A DNA stretch of 34,105 nt from a virus, in the IMG/VR virus record IMGVR_UViG_3300020312_000002, positions 1 to 34,105 of that record. One strand, written 5' to 3'. Below are positions 14,623 to 21,224 of this stretch, piece after piece (within the stretch, counting starts at the first letter, position 1; each line of letters opens with the position of its first letter). The notes under the pieces are model-generated. The model did no database searches, was not told the origin of the DNA, and saw only the letters and a list, made by a program, of their open reading frames with translations. Made by a program: the position numbers and the translations under genes.

Positions 14623-14750
14623 TGGATATAGATGACCACTTTGACAGACCAATCCACTGCTATAGCTGTAATTTTTTAAGAGCTACAGAATTATATAGAA
14701 ACAGTATGGTCTGTAAACAGTGTGAAAAACAGTTAACAAAAACACAATAA
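14622..14750 (+). CDS. Zinc-ribbon peptide (42 aa)
   Basis: The ATG overlaps the previous TAA by one base. The sequence contains CYSC (residues 13-16) and CKQC (31-34), two CxxC knuckles 14 residues apart, which is a classic four-Cys zinc ribbon. The next gene begins 2 nt later. Probably a small nucleic-acid or protein-binding factor. No specific function can be assigned. Confidence 0.75.
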   Translation: MDIDDHFDRPIHCYSCNFLRATELYRNSMVCKQCEKQLTKTQ

Positions 14751-14752
14751 CA

Positions 14753-15124
14753 ATGAAAAAAATAGATTTAAGAGAAACTTTAAATAGAAAAAAATACTCA
14801 ACAAAAGCTACAGAGTATATATGGCTTAATCCTAAAATCTCATTCATAGGTTTTGGTTCTGCTACTAGAAACAAATATAATACTGGTATAGGTTTTCTTA
14901 GAATTACCAAAAAAGGAGACATAAGGAAAACTAGGAATGGTCAGAACAGATGGTATTTTGGCTGTAATAACAGCTTTACAAAAGCTATAAGTTTTATTAA
15001 TCAGTATTATGGATTTAAGCTCCCTAGAAAAGACTGGACTAAATACAAAGTGACTTCTTTTAATAGGACTGAGTCAGATGAGCTTATAAAAACTTTATTA
15101 AACAATTTACAATTAACACAATGA
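14753..15124 (+). CDS. Unknown early protein (123 aa)
   Basis: Basic and aromatic-rich (YIWLNPKISFIGFGSATRNKY, GQNRWYFGCNNSFTKAI), with a C-terminal helix (ESDELIKTLLNNLQ). It overlaps the ERF gene by 4 nt (ATGA), so the two are probably translated together. The composition suggests a nucleic-acid-binding protein, but no family is recognised. Confidence 0.6.
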   Translation: MKKIDLRETLNRKKYSTKATEYIWLNPKISFIGFGSATRNKYNTGIGFLRITKKGDIRKTRNGQNRWYFGCNNSFTKAISFINQYYGFKLPRKDWTKYKVTSFNRTESDELIKTLLNNLQLTQ

Positions 15125-15675
15125 AAAATTTATACAAAGCACTTGCAGACTTTAGAAAAGACTGCCCAGATTTATACAAAAAAACAAAAGGGTATAATTA
15201 TGAATATTTGGATTTACCAGATATTATTAAACAAATAACACCTATACTAGATAAGCACAGCATTAGCTTTTCTCAGCCTTTAGCTACAAATCCAGATACA
15301 CAAAGACTAGCTATTAAAACAACTATACTCCATTATGAAACTGGAGAGATGGAAACTGAGTGGGCTGATATACCAGAAGGTAAATTAAATACCATGAATA
15401 TTTATCAGTCTCTTGGTAGTGGGATCACCTATTTTAGAAGGTATACCCTTTGTGCAGCTTTGGGAATAGTAGGCTCAGAGGATAATGATGCTTCAGACAA
15501 ACCTAAACAACAAAATAAAGCACCCCAGCCTAAAAAAATTAACTGGACTGAAAAAGCATTTAAAGATGCTGTTAACAAGCTAATAATAGGAGAAATTCAA
15601 GACATAGATGAGCTTAAAACTAAAGTAGAAGTCCCTAGCACAATAGAACAGAGAATATTACAAAGTTTAGAATAA
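15121..15675 (+). CDS. erf: ERF-family single-strand annealing protein
   Basis: 184 aa. The ERF signature is clear: YNYEYLDLPDIIKQITPIL (about 25-43), a beta stretch IKTTILHYETGEMETEW, and QSLGSGITYFRRYTLCAALGI (about 97-117) followed by SEDNDAS. ERF proteins anneal complementary single strands and promote phage genome circularisation and recombination. The C-terminal region (Lys/Gln/Pro linker, then a helical domain) is family-typical. It works with the SSB-like protein at 18177 and possibly with NinG at 19154. Confidence 0.88.
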   Translation: MKNLYKALADFRKDCPDLYKKTKGYNYEYLDLPDIIKQITPILDKHSISFSQPLATNPDTQRLAIKTTILHYETGEMETEWADIPEGKLNTMNIYQSLGSGITYFRRYTLCAALGIVGSEDNDASDKPKQQNKAPQPKKINWTEKAFKDAVNKLIIGEIQDIDELKTKVEVPSTIEQRILQSLE

Positions 15676-15903
15676 ATGTTAGAAAAATTATTAGAAAAAA
15701 TAAAACTGTATTTAAGTCAGTTCTGTAAAAGAAAAAGACAGCATAAAGAGCAACTGTTTAGTAATATTATGCAGTTAAGGAATGAAATAATAGATATGGT
15801 TTTAATGGCTACAGCTAATAAGAAACATTTACCTATAAGAAAAATAAAATTTAAAGCTCAATTAATAAAAAAATATAGTAGAAAATTAAGAGAGTTTATT
15901 TAA
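15676..15903 (+). CDS. Small basic helical protein (75 aa)
   Basis: It starts at the base after the ERF stop. Nearly all helical and Lys/Arg-rich (EKIKLYLSQFCKRKRQHKEQ, IKFKAQLIKKYSRKLREF), a composition suited to DNA or RNA binding. Immediate adjacency to erf suggests a recombination partner, but no family is recognised. Confidence 0.6.
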   Translation: MLEKLLEKIKLYLSQFCKRKRQHKEQLFSNIMQLRNEIIDMVLMATANKKHLPIRKIKFKAQLIKKYSRKLREFI

Positions 15904-15914
15904 TGACAGTATAA

Positions 15915-15947
15915 AGGGAGCTGGCAAAGAGGTTTAAAAAGCTCCCT
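15915..15947 (+). repeat. Hairpin between early sub-operons
   Basis: The arms AGGGAGCT (15915-15922) and AGCTCCCT (15940-15947) are perfectly complementary with a 17-nt loop. It lies in the 65-bp gap between 15903 and 15969. No T-run follows, so it is probably an RNA processing, stability or pausing element rather than a complete terminator. Confidence 0.55.
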
Positions 15948-15968
15948 AAATACTAAAACTTAAAAATT

Positions 15969-16460
15969 ATGAATAGAAAAATTGAATATTATTTAAACCC
16001 TAAAAGACTAGCAATTTTAGAAGAAGAAGGTGTGGATGTGTTTGATGGTAGAACTCAAGAAGTACTAGACTGTAAGACAGTTTTTATGAATTCTGTTTTA
16101 CATTGTAGCAAATTAAATAATGAAGAGTTAAGCTTAAATCAAAAAGACTTAGCAGAGTATTTAGGGATAGTAGAAAGTGAAGTATACAGGCTTTTAGAGA
16201 GACATAGTAAAAGACACAAAGAGTCTGAAGATTACAGACTTTTGTCAGATAAATGGAAGGAAAAGTTTTGTGGTTTTGATGGGTGTGATGTAGAAGATGT
16301 TTACACAAAATTATTAATTCATACTGCAAAAAAGAATTCTGAGAGAATAAACAAAAAGATTTTTAATCTGGGTGTAGAAGTTGGATATATAACAGATGAT
16401 GCCCATAAAGAAAACTTAAGTAAAGAAGAACACTATATAGCAAATAAACAATATGAATAA
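15969..16460 (+). CDS. Possible HTH protein in the replication module (163 aa)
   Basis: Residues 53-80 (LSLNQKDLAEYLGIVESEVYRLLERH) look like a helix-turn-helix preceded by a helix; the rest is charged and helical. It starts after the leader CTTAAAAATT and overlaps the DUF1376-type replication gene by 8 nt. A regulatory or replication-origin-binding role is plausible. No family recognised. Confidence 0.6.
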   Translation: MNRKIEYYLNPKRLAILEEEGVDVFDGRTQEVLDCKTVFMNSVLHCSKLNNEELSLNQKDLAEYLGIVESEVYRLLERHSKRHKESEDYRLLSDKWKEKFCGFDGCDVEDVYTKLLIHTAKKNSERINKKIFNLGVEVGYITDDAHKENLSKEEHYIANKQYE

Positions 16461-17178
16461 AGCACCAGCCTTTCAGTTTTATGCTCAAGATTTTTTAACA
16501 GGAGTTACTGAATTAAATATGTTTGAGAGAGGAATTTACATAACATTACTAGCCTATCAGTACACTAAAAAAATAAGTATTGAAGGATTACAATTATGTA
16601 AACCCTTAGAAAAAGATAGGTTAAATCAAATAGTATTTATGAGCTGGGAGGATGTTCCATTAAAAGTAAAAGAAAAATTTGAGGACTATGGGGATACTTT
16701 TGAGAATTTAAGGCTCTCAGATGTAGTCAGAAAGCAAGAGGAATTAAGGGTTTTAAGGTCAGAACAAGGTAGAAAAGGAGGACTAGTTAAGCAAAAAGAA
16801 AGCAAAACAGTAAGCAAAAGCAAAGCAAAACCTAAGCCTTCATCTTCATCTTCATCTTCTACTTCTATTACTACTACTAATTCTAATTCAAATAAAAGTG
16901 TACCCACCCTTCAAGAATTTATGTTATATGCTAAAAATATTTACATAAAAAAAGAAAAAGACCCAGAGCCTTTTTTGCATGCTATAGAAGCCAGATATGA
17001 TACATGGAAGGATGATGGCTGGAAAAATGGTTATGGAAAGCCAATTAATAATTGGAAAAATACATTAAGAAACACATTACCTTATTTAAAACCAATATAT
17101 AATGACAAAACCAAAAGAAGAAAAAGGAGTTTATCAGATGATGACCTTGCCAGTATTGCAGCAAAATTATCAAATTGA
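16453..17178 (+). CDS. DUF1376-type replication initiation protein
   Basis: 241 aa. The N-terminus APAFQFYAQDFLTGVTELNMFERGIYITLLAYQY (split by the conserved FY..DFL..V and ERG.Y..LL landmarks, about 4-38) is typical of DUF1376 winged-helix proteins in phage replication modules. A Ser/Thr-rich linker (about 118-150), encoded partly by three TCATCT hexamers at 16841-16858, precedes a C-terminal domain with WKNGYGKPINNWKNTLRN, as in lambda O/DnaD-like initiators. It probably binds the origin, perhaps within its own gene, and recruits helicase. The linker makes it longer than the core domain. Confidence 0.75.
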   Translation: MNKAPAFQFYAQDFLTGVTELNMFERGIYITLLAYQYTKKISIEGLQLCKPLEKDRLNQIVFMSWEDVPLKVKEKFEDYGDTFENLRLSDVVRKQEELRVLRSEQGRKGGLVKQKESKTVSKSKAKPKPSSSSSSSTSITTTNSNSNKSVPTLQEFMLYAKNIYIKKEKDPEPFLHAIEARYDTWKDDGWKNGYGKPINNWKNTLRNTLPYLKPIYNDKTKRRKRSLSDDDLASIAAKLSN

Positions 17179-17746
17179 AGCTTTAAAAGAACAGTATCTG
17201 GATGTAAAAATTGGAGATATTAATGACCCAAAATTAACTCCAGAACAAAAGGCAGAAATAAAAAAACAGATTGATAATCTTTTAGAAATTGCTACAAGTA
17301 TTATAAAGACCTTTAATAGCACACCTATAACTATAGATGAAGCTATACAAGATAAAACACTTCCAACAATAGGCAGAATTAAAAAGGAAAACCATTTAAG
17401 AGCTGAAGGGCTAATAGAAGCATGGATATTGACTTTAGAAAACTATATGCCAGCAAATTTTGAGTTTATGTCTTATGAGCAAATCAGTTTTTGTGCAAGA
17501 GATATTGTTTTAAATTATCAGCATTTAAGGCTTTCAGATTTAACTGTAATCTATAGAGACATAGTTAAGATGAAAAAGTATGGCAGCTTAACCATAGACA
17601 ATATCCTAGATGCTTTTAGGGATTACTCAGAACAAAGGACTAGTAGATACCAGCAGGGAAAATATAGACACAAATCAACTGCTGAAAATTACAACAAAGT
17701 ACTTATAGAAACAGATAAAATATTAACAAATAAAACAACTAAATAA
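17138..17746 (+). CDS. Replication accessory protein (DUF6633-like, possible helicase loader)
   Basis: 202 aa from ATG 17138, chosen because AAAAAGGAG at 17121-17129 gives a proper SD spacing of 8 nt and reduces the overlap with the upstream gene to 41 nt (the ORF is open from ATG 17102). Residues near 105-175 (YMPANFEFMSYEQISFCARDIV, LRLSDLTVIYRDIVKMKKYG) resemble DUF6633 proteins that follow DUF1376/DnaD-type genes in Bacteroidota. There is no Walker motif. A helicase-loader or primosome role is an inference from context. Confidence 0.62.
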   Translation: MMTLPVLQQNYQIEALKEQYLDVKIGDINDPKLTPEQKAEIKKQIDNLLEIATSIIKTFNSTPITIDEAIQDKTLPTIGRIKKENHLRAEGLIEAWILTLENYMPANFEFMSYEQISFCARDIVLNYQHLRLSDLTVIYRDIVKMKKYGSLTIDNILDAFRDYSEQRTSRYQQGKYRHKSTAENYNKVLIETDKILTNKTTK

Positions 17747-17752
17747 ATTATT

Positions 17753-18187
17753 ATGATAGACACTATAGATTTAAAAAACAAAGTTTACTATGCAATCATG
17801 GATAAACTTCCAAAGAAAAGAAAAACTGTATATCAGTTAATAGAACACAATCAACCTTGTACAGCTAAAGAAATATCTGACAAGTACTACATTCCTATTA
17901 ATGAAGTGCATCCAAGAATAACAGAATTAAGAAAGTCAGGATATATAACAACTGCTGGAACTAAAAAAAGTAACAGAACAAAACACCAAAATACCTTATA
18001 TAGATTAGCTTCAGAAGAAGAGAGAGATCAATACATAAAGTCTACACTTACAGACATGAAGTCTGAAATAGACAAACTAACTGAAGATTATATATTAAAT
18101 GAATTATCCTCTTATGGAAAAAAAGAGTTAAGAAAAAGAATAAATAAACTAGAATGGCAATATAAAAAATTACAAAATGAAGAATAA
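17753..18187 (+). CDS. Winged-helix DNA-binding protein (144 aa)
   Basis: Residues 22-80 (KTVYQLIEHNQPCTAKEISDKYYIPINEVHPRITELRKSGYI in landmarks TAKEIS, HPRITEL, RKSGYI) form a typical winged helix of MarR/ArsR-like topology. The C-terminal 60 residues are helical and charged. It overlaps the SSB-like gene by 11 nt. It may regulate the early operon or assist replication; the family is not specific enough to say. Confidence 0.7.
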   Translation: MIDTIDLKNKVYYAIMDKLPKKRKTVYQLIEHNQPCTAKEISDKYYIPINEVHPRITELRKSGYITTAGTKKSNRTKHQNTLYRLASEEERDQYIKSTLTDMKSEIDKLTEDYILNELSSYGKKELRKRINKLEWQYKKLQNEE

Positions 18188-18581
18188 TATTTTAGAATTA
18201 AGCAGTCAAGAATTAACAGGACAGATAATACACATAGGAAAAGTTGAGCATTATGGGAATCAAGACAGACCTTTTACAAAACAGAAGTTTGTAGTAAGAA
18301 CTTATCCTAATCAAAATAATTATACAGAAAGTATAACCTTTGAATTGCACAAAGACAGTATAGCAGAATTAACAAGTTATGCTGTTGGAGCTGTTGTTAC
18401 TGTAACTTATTTTTTAAAAGGAAAAGAATGGATAAGCCCAGAAGGTGAGACTAAATATTTTAATTCTTTAAAAGCAATGGGTATATCTACTTATGTAGGT
18501 AATACAGAATGGGCTGAAATTGAAGATACTAATTTAAGTGGTCTGAATAAAGAAGAAAAGAGTGAAGATGTCCCATTTTAA
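18177..18581 (+). CDS. SSB-like OB-fold protein (DUF3127-type)
   Basis: 134 aa. Strands LTGQIIHIGKVEHYG, KFVVRTYPNQ and VTVTYFLKGKEW fit the OB fold of DUF3127 proteins. The C-terminus ends in acidic residues and DVPF, the hallmark of SSB tails that recruit repair and replication proteins (DDIPF type). It probably protects single-stranded DNA and partners the ERF annealing protein. Last gene before the terminator at 18643. Confidence 0.8.
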   Translation: MKNNILELSSQELTGQIIHIGKVEHYGNQDRPFTKQKFVVRTYPNQNNYTESITFELHKDSIAELTSYAVGAVVTVTYFLKGKEWISPEGETKYFNSLKAMGISTYVGNTEWAEIEDTNLSGLNKEEKSEDVPF

Positions 18582-18586
18582 TAACA

Positions 18587-18610
18587 TAGGTGTGACCTAC
18601 CTTAAAAGGT
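18587..18610 (+). repeat. Two abutting small dyads after the SSB-like gene
   Basis: TAGGT-GTG-ACCTA (18587-18599) and ACCTT-AA-AAGGT (18599-18610) lie end to end, starting 6 nt after the SSB-like stop codon. The first forms a 5-bp hairpin with a 3-nt loop. They may be a regulatory protein site or mRNA 3' structure upstream of the main terminator. Confidence 0.4.
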
Positions 18611-18642
18611 TAATTAATGTTTTTTCATATTGTTTGTTTAAG

Positions 18643-18700
18643 ACCCCCTCGCAACTCATCATAGTTATTATAGATTTACTTAACCAGAGGGGGTTTTTTT
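18643..18700 (+). terminator. Rho-independent terminator of the early operon
   Basis: ACCCCCTC (18643-18650) pairs with GAGGGGGT (18687-18694), and the stem runs into seven T residues (18694-18700). It is the only clear intrinsic terminator I found on the + strand. The loop is unusually long at 36 nt. It ends the transcript from PR; the next gene starts only 14 nt later, so expression of 18715 onward needs read-through, antitermination or a promoter I did not find. Confidence 0.85.
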
Positions 18701-18714
18701 ATTATCTTTAAATT

Positions 18715-18933
18715 ATGAAAGACAAATACATAGACAAAGACACAATAGTAACTGGGATATATTGCAAGAAATGTAAAAAATCATTTAGTGTAAAAGCCTT
18801 TGACCATTTAGGTATGAATAAAGAGAAAGTAGCTTATGGATGCCCAACTTGTCAAGATCATATTAGACCACATAAAAGCTGGCTAGCTAATCCAGTTCCT
18901 TATGAAACAGATGATTATAAAATTATAGGATGA
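18715..18933 (+). CDS. Zinc-ribbon protein (72 aa)
   Basis: Two Cys pairs, CKKC (17-20) and CPTC (43-46), are separated by 22 residues, forming a zinc-ribbon-like fold. It starts with MKDKYIDKD and continues in a His/Lys-rich stretch (QDHIRPHKSW). It follows the early terminator and overlaps the next gene by 4 nt. Possibly a transcription or recombination accessory protein; function unknown. Confidence 0.65.
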   Translation: MKDKYIDKDTIVTGIYCKKCKKSFSVKAFDHLGMNKEKVAYGCPTCQDHIRPHKSWLANPVPYETDDYKIIG

Positions 18934-19046
18934 GTATATTTGACCATTCACATTTAAGCCCTGAAGTAAGAAAGTTACTAGAGGATAAGCTTAAAAAAGA
19001 ATTTAACAAAGAAAAGTATAAGAAGCCCAAAAAGAAGAAAAAATAG
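18930..19046 (+). CDS. Very small Lys-rich protein (38 aa)
   Basis: The ATG overlaps the preceding TGA (ATGA). MSIFDHSHLSPEVRKLLEDK is followed by a strongly basic end (KYKKPKKKKK). Coupling and a normal acidic/hydrophobic N-terminal half support it, but short Lys-rich ORFs arise easily in AT-rich DNA, so confidence is moderate. Confidence 0.5.
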   Translation: MSIFDHSHLSPEVRKLLEDKLKKEFNKEKYKKPKKKKK

Positions 19047-19096
19047 ACTTCATTCTTTTTTGTTAATAAAACACCCTTATTGTTAAAAGTATAACC

Positions 19097-19132
19097 TTGA
19101 CTGGAACGTAAATTTCTTTATAGTTTTACGTT
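19097..19132 (+). promoter_or_regulatory. Dyad-covered promoter for ninG/sigma genes
   Basis: TTG (19097-19099), 21 nt, TAGTTTTA (19121-19128) matches TTG/TAnnTTTG with one mismatch. A perfect dyad AACGTAAA-N12-TTTACGTT (19105-19112 and 19125-19132) spans the spacer and covers the -7 element, the classic position for an operator. It would control ninG and the sigma-like gene, and hence the late programme. The binding protein is unknown. The dyad could instead act as an RNA hairpin if transcription starts upstream. Confidence 0.5.
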
Positions 19133-19139
19133 ACCTCTT

Positions 19140-19159
19140 TGCCATATATCAGTATGGCA
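19140..19159 (+). promoter_or_regulatory. Hairpin burying the ninG start codon
   Basis: TGCCATA (19140-19146) and TATGGCA (19153-19159) are perfectly complementary with a 6-nt loop, and the 3' arm contains the ATG at 19154. In the mRNA the start codon would be base-paired, so translation may need unfolding by ribosomes, RNA remodelling or a protein. Confidence 0.5.
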
Positions 19160-19576
19160 ATAAATAAGACATTAAAAAAGAAAACACTATTGCAACTTAA
19201 AGCAATAGCAACTAAGCATTTCAATAAGTTTATAAGAGATAGGGATAAGGATAAGCCTTGTATCTCATGTGGAAAACATACAACCCTTCAGGCTGGTCAT
19301 TTTTATTCTGCTGGCAAACATTCTTCAGTAAGGTTTAATGAGGATAATGTGCATGGGCAGTGCGTATCCTGCAATTATTTCAAAAGCGGAGACCTTTTAA
19401 ATTATAGAACTAACCTAATAGAAAAAATAGGAGTAGATAGATTTGAGAAACTAACACTTAATGTTATGCAAACTAAACAAACAGGCTACAAATTTGATAG
19501 GTTCTTTTTAATTGAGGTTATAGAAAAGTACAAAGCACTTAATAAACTTCAAATACTATTACCATTAATTTTTTAA
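19154..19576 (+). CDS. ninG: NinG-like recombination nuclease (Rap family)
   Basis: 140 aa from ATG 19154 (an in-frame TTG at 19139 is less likely). The family pattern is clear: an N-terminal basic helix (TLLQLKAIATKHFNKFIRDRD), PCISCG (35-40) and QCVSCN (69-74) zinc-binding pairs, AGHFYSAGKHSSVRFNEDN (47-65) and a C-terminal YR..L..KIG block. NinG/Rap proteins of lambdoid phages recognise branched recombination intermediates and belong to the HNH-like zinc fold. Likely partner of ERF. It is followed after 1 nt by the sigma-like gene. Confidence 0.85.
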   Translation: MAINKTLKKKTLLQLKAIATKHFNKFIRDRDKDKPCISCGKHTTLQAGHFYSAGKHSSVRFNEDNVHGQCVSCNYFKSGDLLNYRTNLIEKIGVDRFEKLTLNVMQTKQTGYKFDRFFLIEVIEKYKALNKLQILLPLIF

Positions 19577-19577
19577 A

Positions 19578-20156
19578 ATGACAAGAAAAGAGGCAATGTA
19601 TTATATAGCTAGTAAATACAATAAAATAAAAGAGATTGTTAAAGGTATTGAAACTAAATACTTTTCAAATGAAAAAGGGATGTATCATGAGGATATAACT
19701 CAGGATATGTTTCTTAAAATCCATGAAGAGCTGCAAAAAAAACAAGAGGACTCTGGAGAGATCAACAAATTCATAGACCGATACTTTAATCCTAAATCGT
19801 TTAATATATATACAATGGTCAAAAACTTGTTTATAGATAACCTCAGAAGAGAGAACAAATATACAAGATTTGACTATAGTAAATTAAGTAAAAGAGAAAA
19901 GAAAACACTTATAGAACAGGCTAAAGATGCAGAGCTAGAAAGTGCTAAAAGTATTGAAGAAAAGATAGATGAGTATGTAGATACCTTTTACTGGTTTGAT
20001 AAAAAGCTCTTCAATCTTTATAGATATGAATTTAAAGCCCATCCTACAGAGATGAGCAAAAACACAAAGCTTTCAGTTTCTACAATATATAGAACTGTTA
20101 AAAGATGTAAGGTGAGAATAAATGAAAAACTAAGAAAACAATATTATGAAAAGTAA
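19578..20156 (+). CDS. ECF-like RNA polymerase sigma factor (late regulator candidate)
   Basis: 192 aa. Residues 35-52 (YHEDITQDMFLKIHEELQ) and 76-93 (NIYTMVKNLFIDNLRREN) match sigma region 2 (core binding and -10 recognition). Residues 140-186 (FDKKLFNLYRYEF, EMSKNTKLSVSTIYRTVKRC) match region 4 with its HTH for the -35 box. There is no region 1.1 or 3, as in ECF sigma factors. Encoded just before the late genes, it is the obvious candidate to read the GACCGA-N16-CGTT sites at 1178, 19776 and 24006. One of these lies inside its own gene. Overlaps the next gene by 11 nt. Confidence 0.75.
   Translation: MTRKEAMYYIASKYNKIKEIVKGIETKYFSNEKGMYHEDITQDMFLKIHEELQKKQEDSGEINKFIDRYFNPKSFNIYTMVKNLFIDNLRRENKYTRFDYSKLSKREKKTLIEQAKDAELESAKSIEEKIDEYVDTFYWFDKKLFNLYRYEFKAHPTEMSKNTKLSVSTIYRTVKRCKVRINEKLRKQYYEK
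19776..19801 (+). promoter_or_regulatory. Putative phage-sigma late promoter P1 (inside the sigma gene)
   Basis: GACCGA (19776-19781), 16 nt, CGTT (19798-19801): exact match in sequence and spacing to 1178 and 24006. It lies within sigma codons 67-75. It would start the late transcript into 20146 onward. The next in-frame ATG (19815, Met80) is 13 nt downstream of CGTT, so a shortened sigma starting inside region 2 could also be made. Confidence 0.55.
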
Positions 20157-20502
20157 AGGACTTGGAGACACGATAGAGAAAATAACAAAAGCCACTGGCA
20201 TTAAAAAAGTAGTTGATACAATCTCTGAAGTTACTGGAAAAGATTGTGGCTGTGATAGTAGAAAAAAAGCTCTTAATAAGCTCTGGACATATAAAGGGAG
20301 GCTTGGACAAGATGACTTTGAATACTTAGAGCATTTTTTTGAGAATTATAATGGCAATAGGTTAAAGGATAATGAACAGAGAGATAGGCTATATGTAATA
20401 AGTAATACTGTTTTTAATAGAACAGACAAGCCTACAAGCTGCTCATCATGTTTAAGAGAATTGGTTGAGAATCTTAGAAAAGAATACCAGAGATATCTAT
20501 GA
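20146..20502 (+). CDS. Conserved Cys-containing phage protein (118 aa)
   Basis: It begins KGLGDTIEKITKATGIKKVVDTI, then DCGCD (33-37), a central charged part, and CSSC (98-101). The GLGDTIEKIT...GIKK start and CGCD motif are familiar from Bacteroidota phage proteins near terminase genes, but I know no function. It overlaps both neighbours (11 and 4 nt). Four or more cysteines suggest zinc binding. Confidence 0.72.
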   Translation: MKSKGLGDTIEKITKATGIKKVVDTISEVTGKDCGCDSRKKALNKLWTYKGRLGQDDFEYLEHFFENYNGNRLKDNEQRDRLYVISNTVFNRTDKPTSCSSCLRELVENLRKEYQRYL

Positions 20503-21224
20503 AAAAACTAGAGAAAATATATAAGCTTAGAAAACATCCTAAGAATCCTAGAATTATAAAAGATGCTAAGTATAAAAAGCTATTAACCTCATTAAAAGAG
20601 TTTCCAGAGATGATGGAGCAAAGACCATTAATAGTAAATAATGACTTAGAAGTTCTAGGAGGCAATATGAGACTAATTGCAGCTAGAGAATCTGGACTCA
20701 AAGAAGTGTGGATTGATAAGGTGGACTGGTCAGAGGATAAACAAAAAGAGTTTATGATAAAAGATAACTCTTCTTATGGTGAATGGGACTGGGATGTATT
20801 AGCTAATGAATGGGAAGTAGATGATCTTGAGCAGTGGGGTGTTAATGTCCCTACTATTAAAAATACTGAATTACTATCTAAGCTAGAATACAATCCAGTA
20901 TACTATGAGCCAGAAAATAATCCAGAAATAAAACTAGAGGACTGTATTGACCTAGATAAATATAATGCAAAACTCCAGGCGTTAGAGGACTTTGATTTGA
21001 CAAAGAAACAAAAGCAGCTCTTAAAAATGTTTGCCTATAGGTTTATAAAAATAGATTTTGAAAATGTAGCTAACTACTATCATTATAATGCTACTGAAAA
21101 AGAACAAAAAGCAATAGAGAGATTAAGACTGGTTTTAACAGATAATGGAATAGGCGGATTTATAGAAGATGATTTGCTACAAATAATGGGTATAACTGAA
21201 GATAATATTAAAGACAATGATTGA
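20499..21224 (+). CDS. ParB/Srx-fold protein (ParB-like nuclease domain)
   Basis: 241 aa. Residues 1-115 match the ParB N-terminal fold: LRKHPKNPRIIKDAKYKKLL (10-29), RPLIVNNDLEVLGGNMRLIAA (42-62, with the GGNMR box), and EFMIKDNSSYGEWDWDVLANEW (84-105). In phages this fold often accompanies DNA methyltransferases or base-modification enzymes and may have nuclease or CTP-dependent activity. Residues 130-241 are helical with no recognised domain. It overlaps the glycosyltransferase-like gene by 8 nt, so the two are likely functional partners. No methyltransferase is encoded here. Confidence 0.8.
   Translation: MKKLEKIYKLRKHPKNPRIIKDAKYKKLLTSLKEFPEMMEQRPLIVNNDLEVLGGNMRLIAARESGLKEVWIDKVDWSEDKQKEFMIKDNSSYGEWDWDVLANEWEVDDLEQWGVNVPTIKNTELLSKLEYNPVYYEPENNPEIKLEDCIDLDKYNAKLQALEDFDLTKKQKQLLKMFAYRFIKIDFENVANYYHYNATEKEQKAIERLRLVLTDNGIGGFIEDDLLQIMGITEDNIKDND

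Noticed and set aside
17102-17137. ATG 17102 as start of the replication accessory gene
   Set aside because: It would overlap the upstream gene by 77 nt, whereas ATG 17138 has a well-spaced AAGGAG.
19139-19153. TTG start for ninG
   Set aside because: The ATG 15 nt downstream is a better start, and the NinG family similarity needs nothing upstream.
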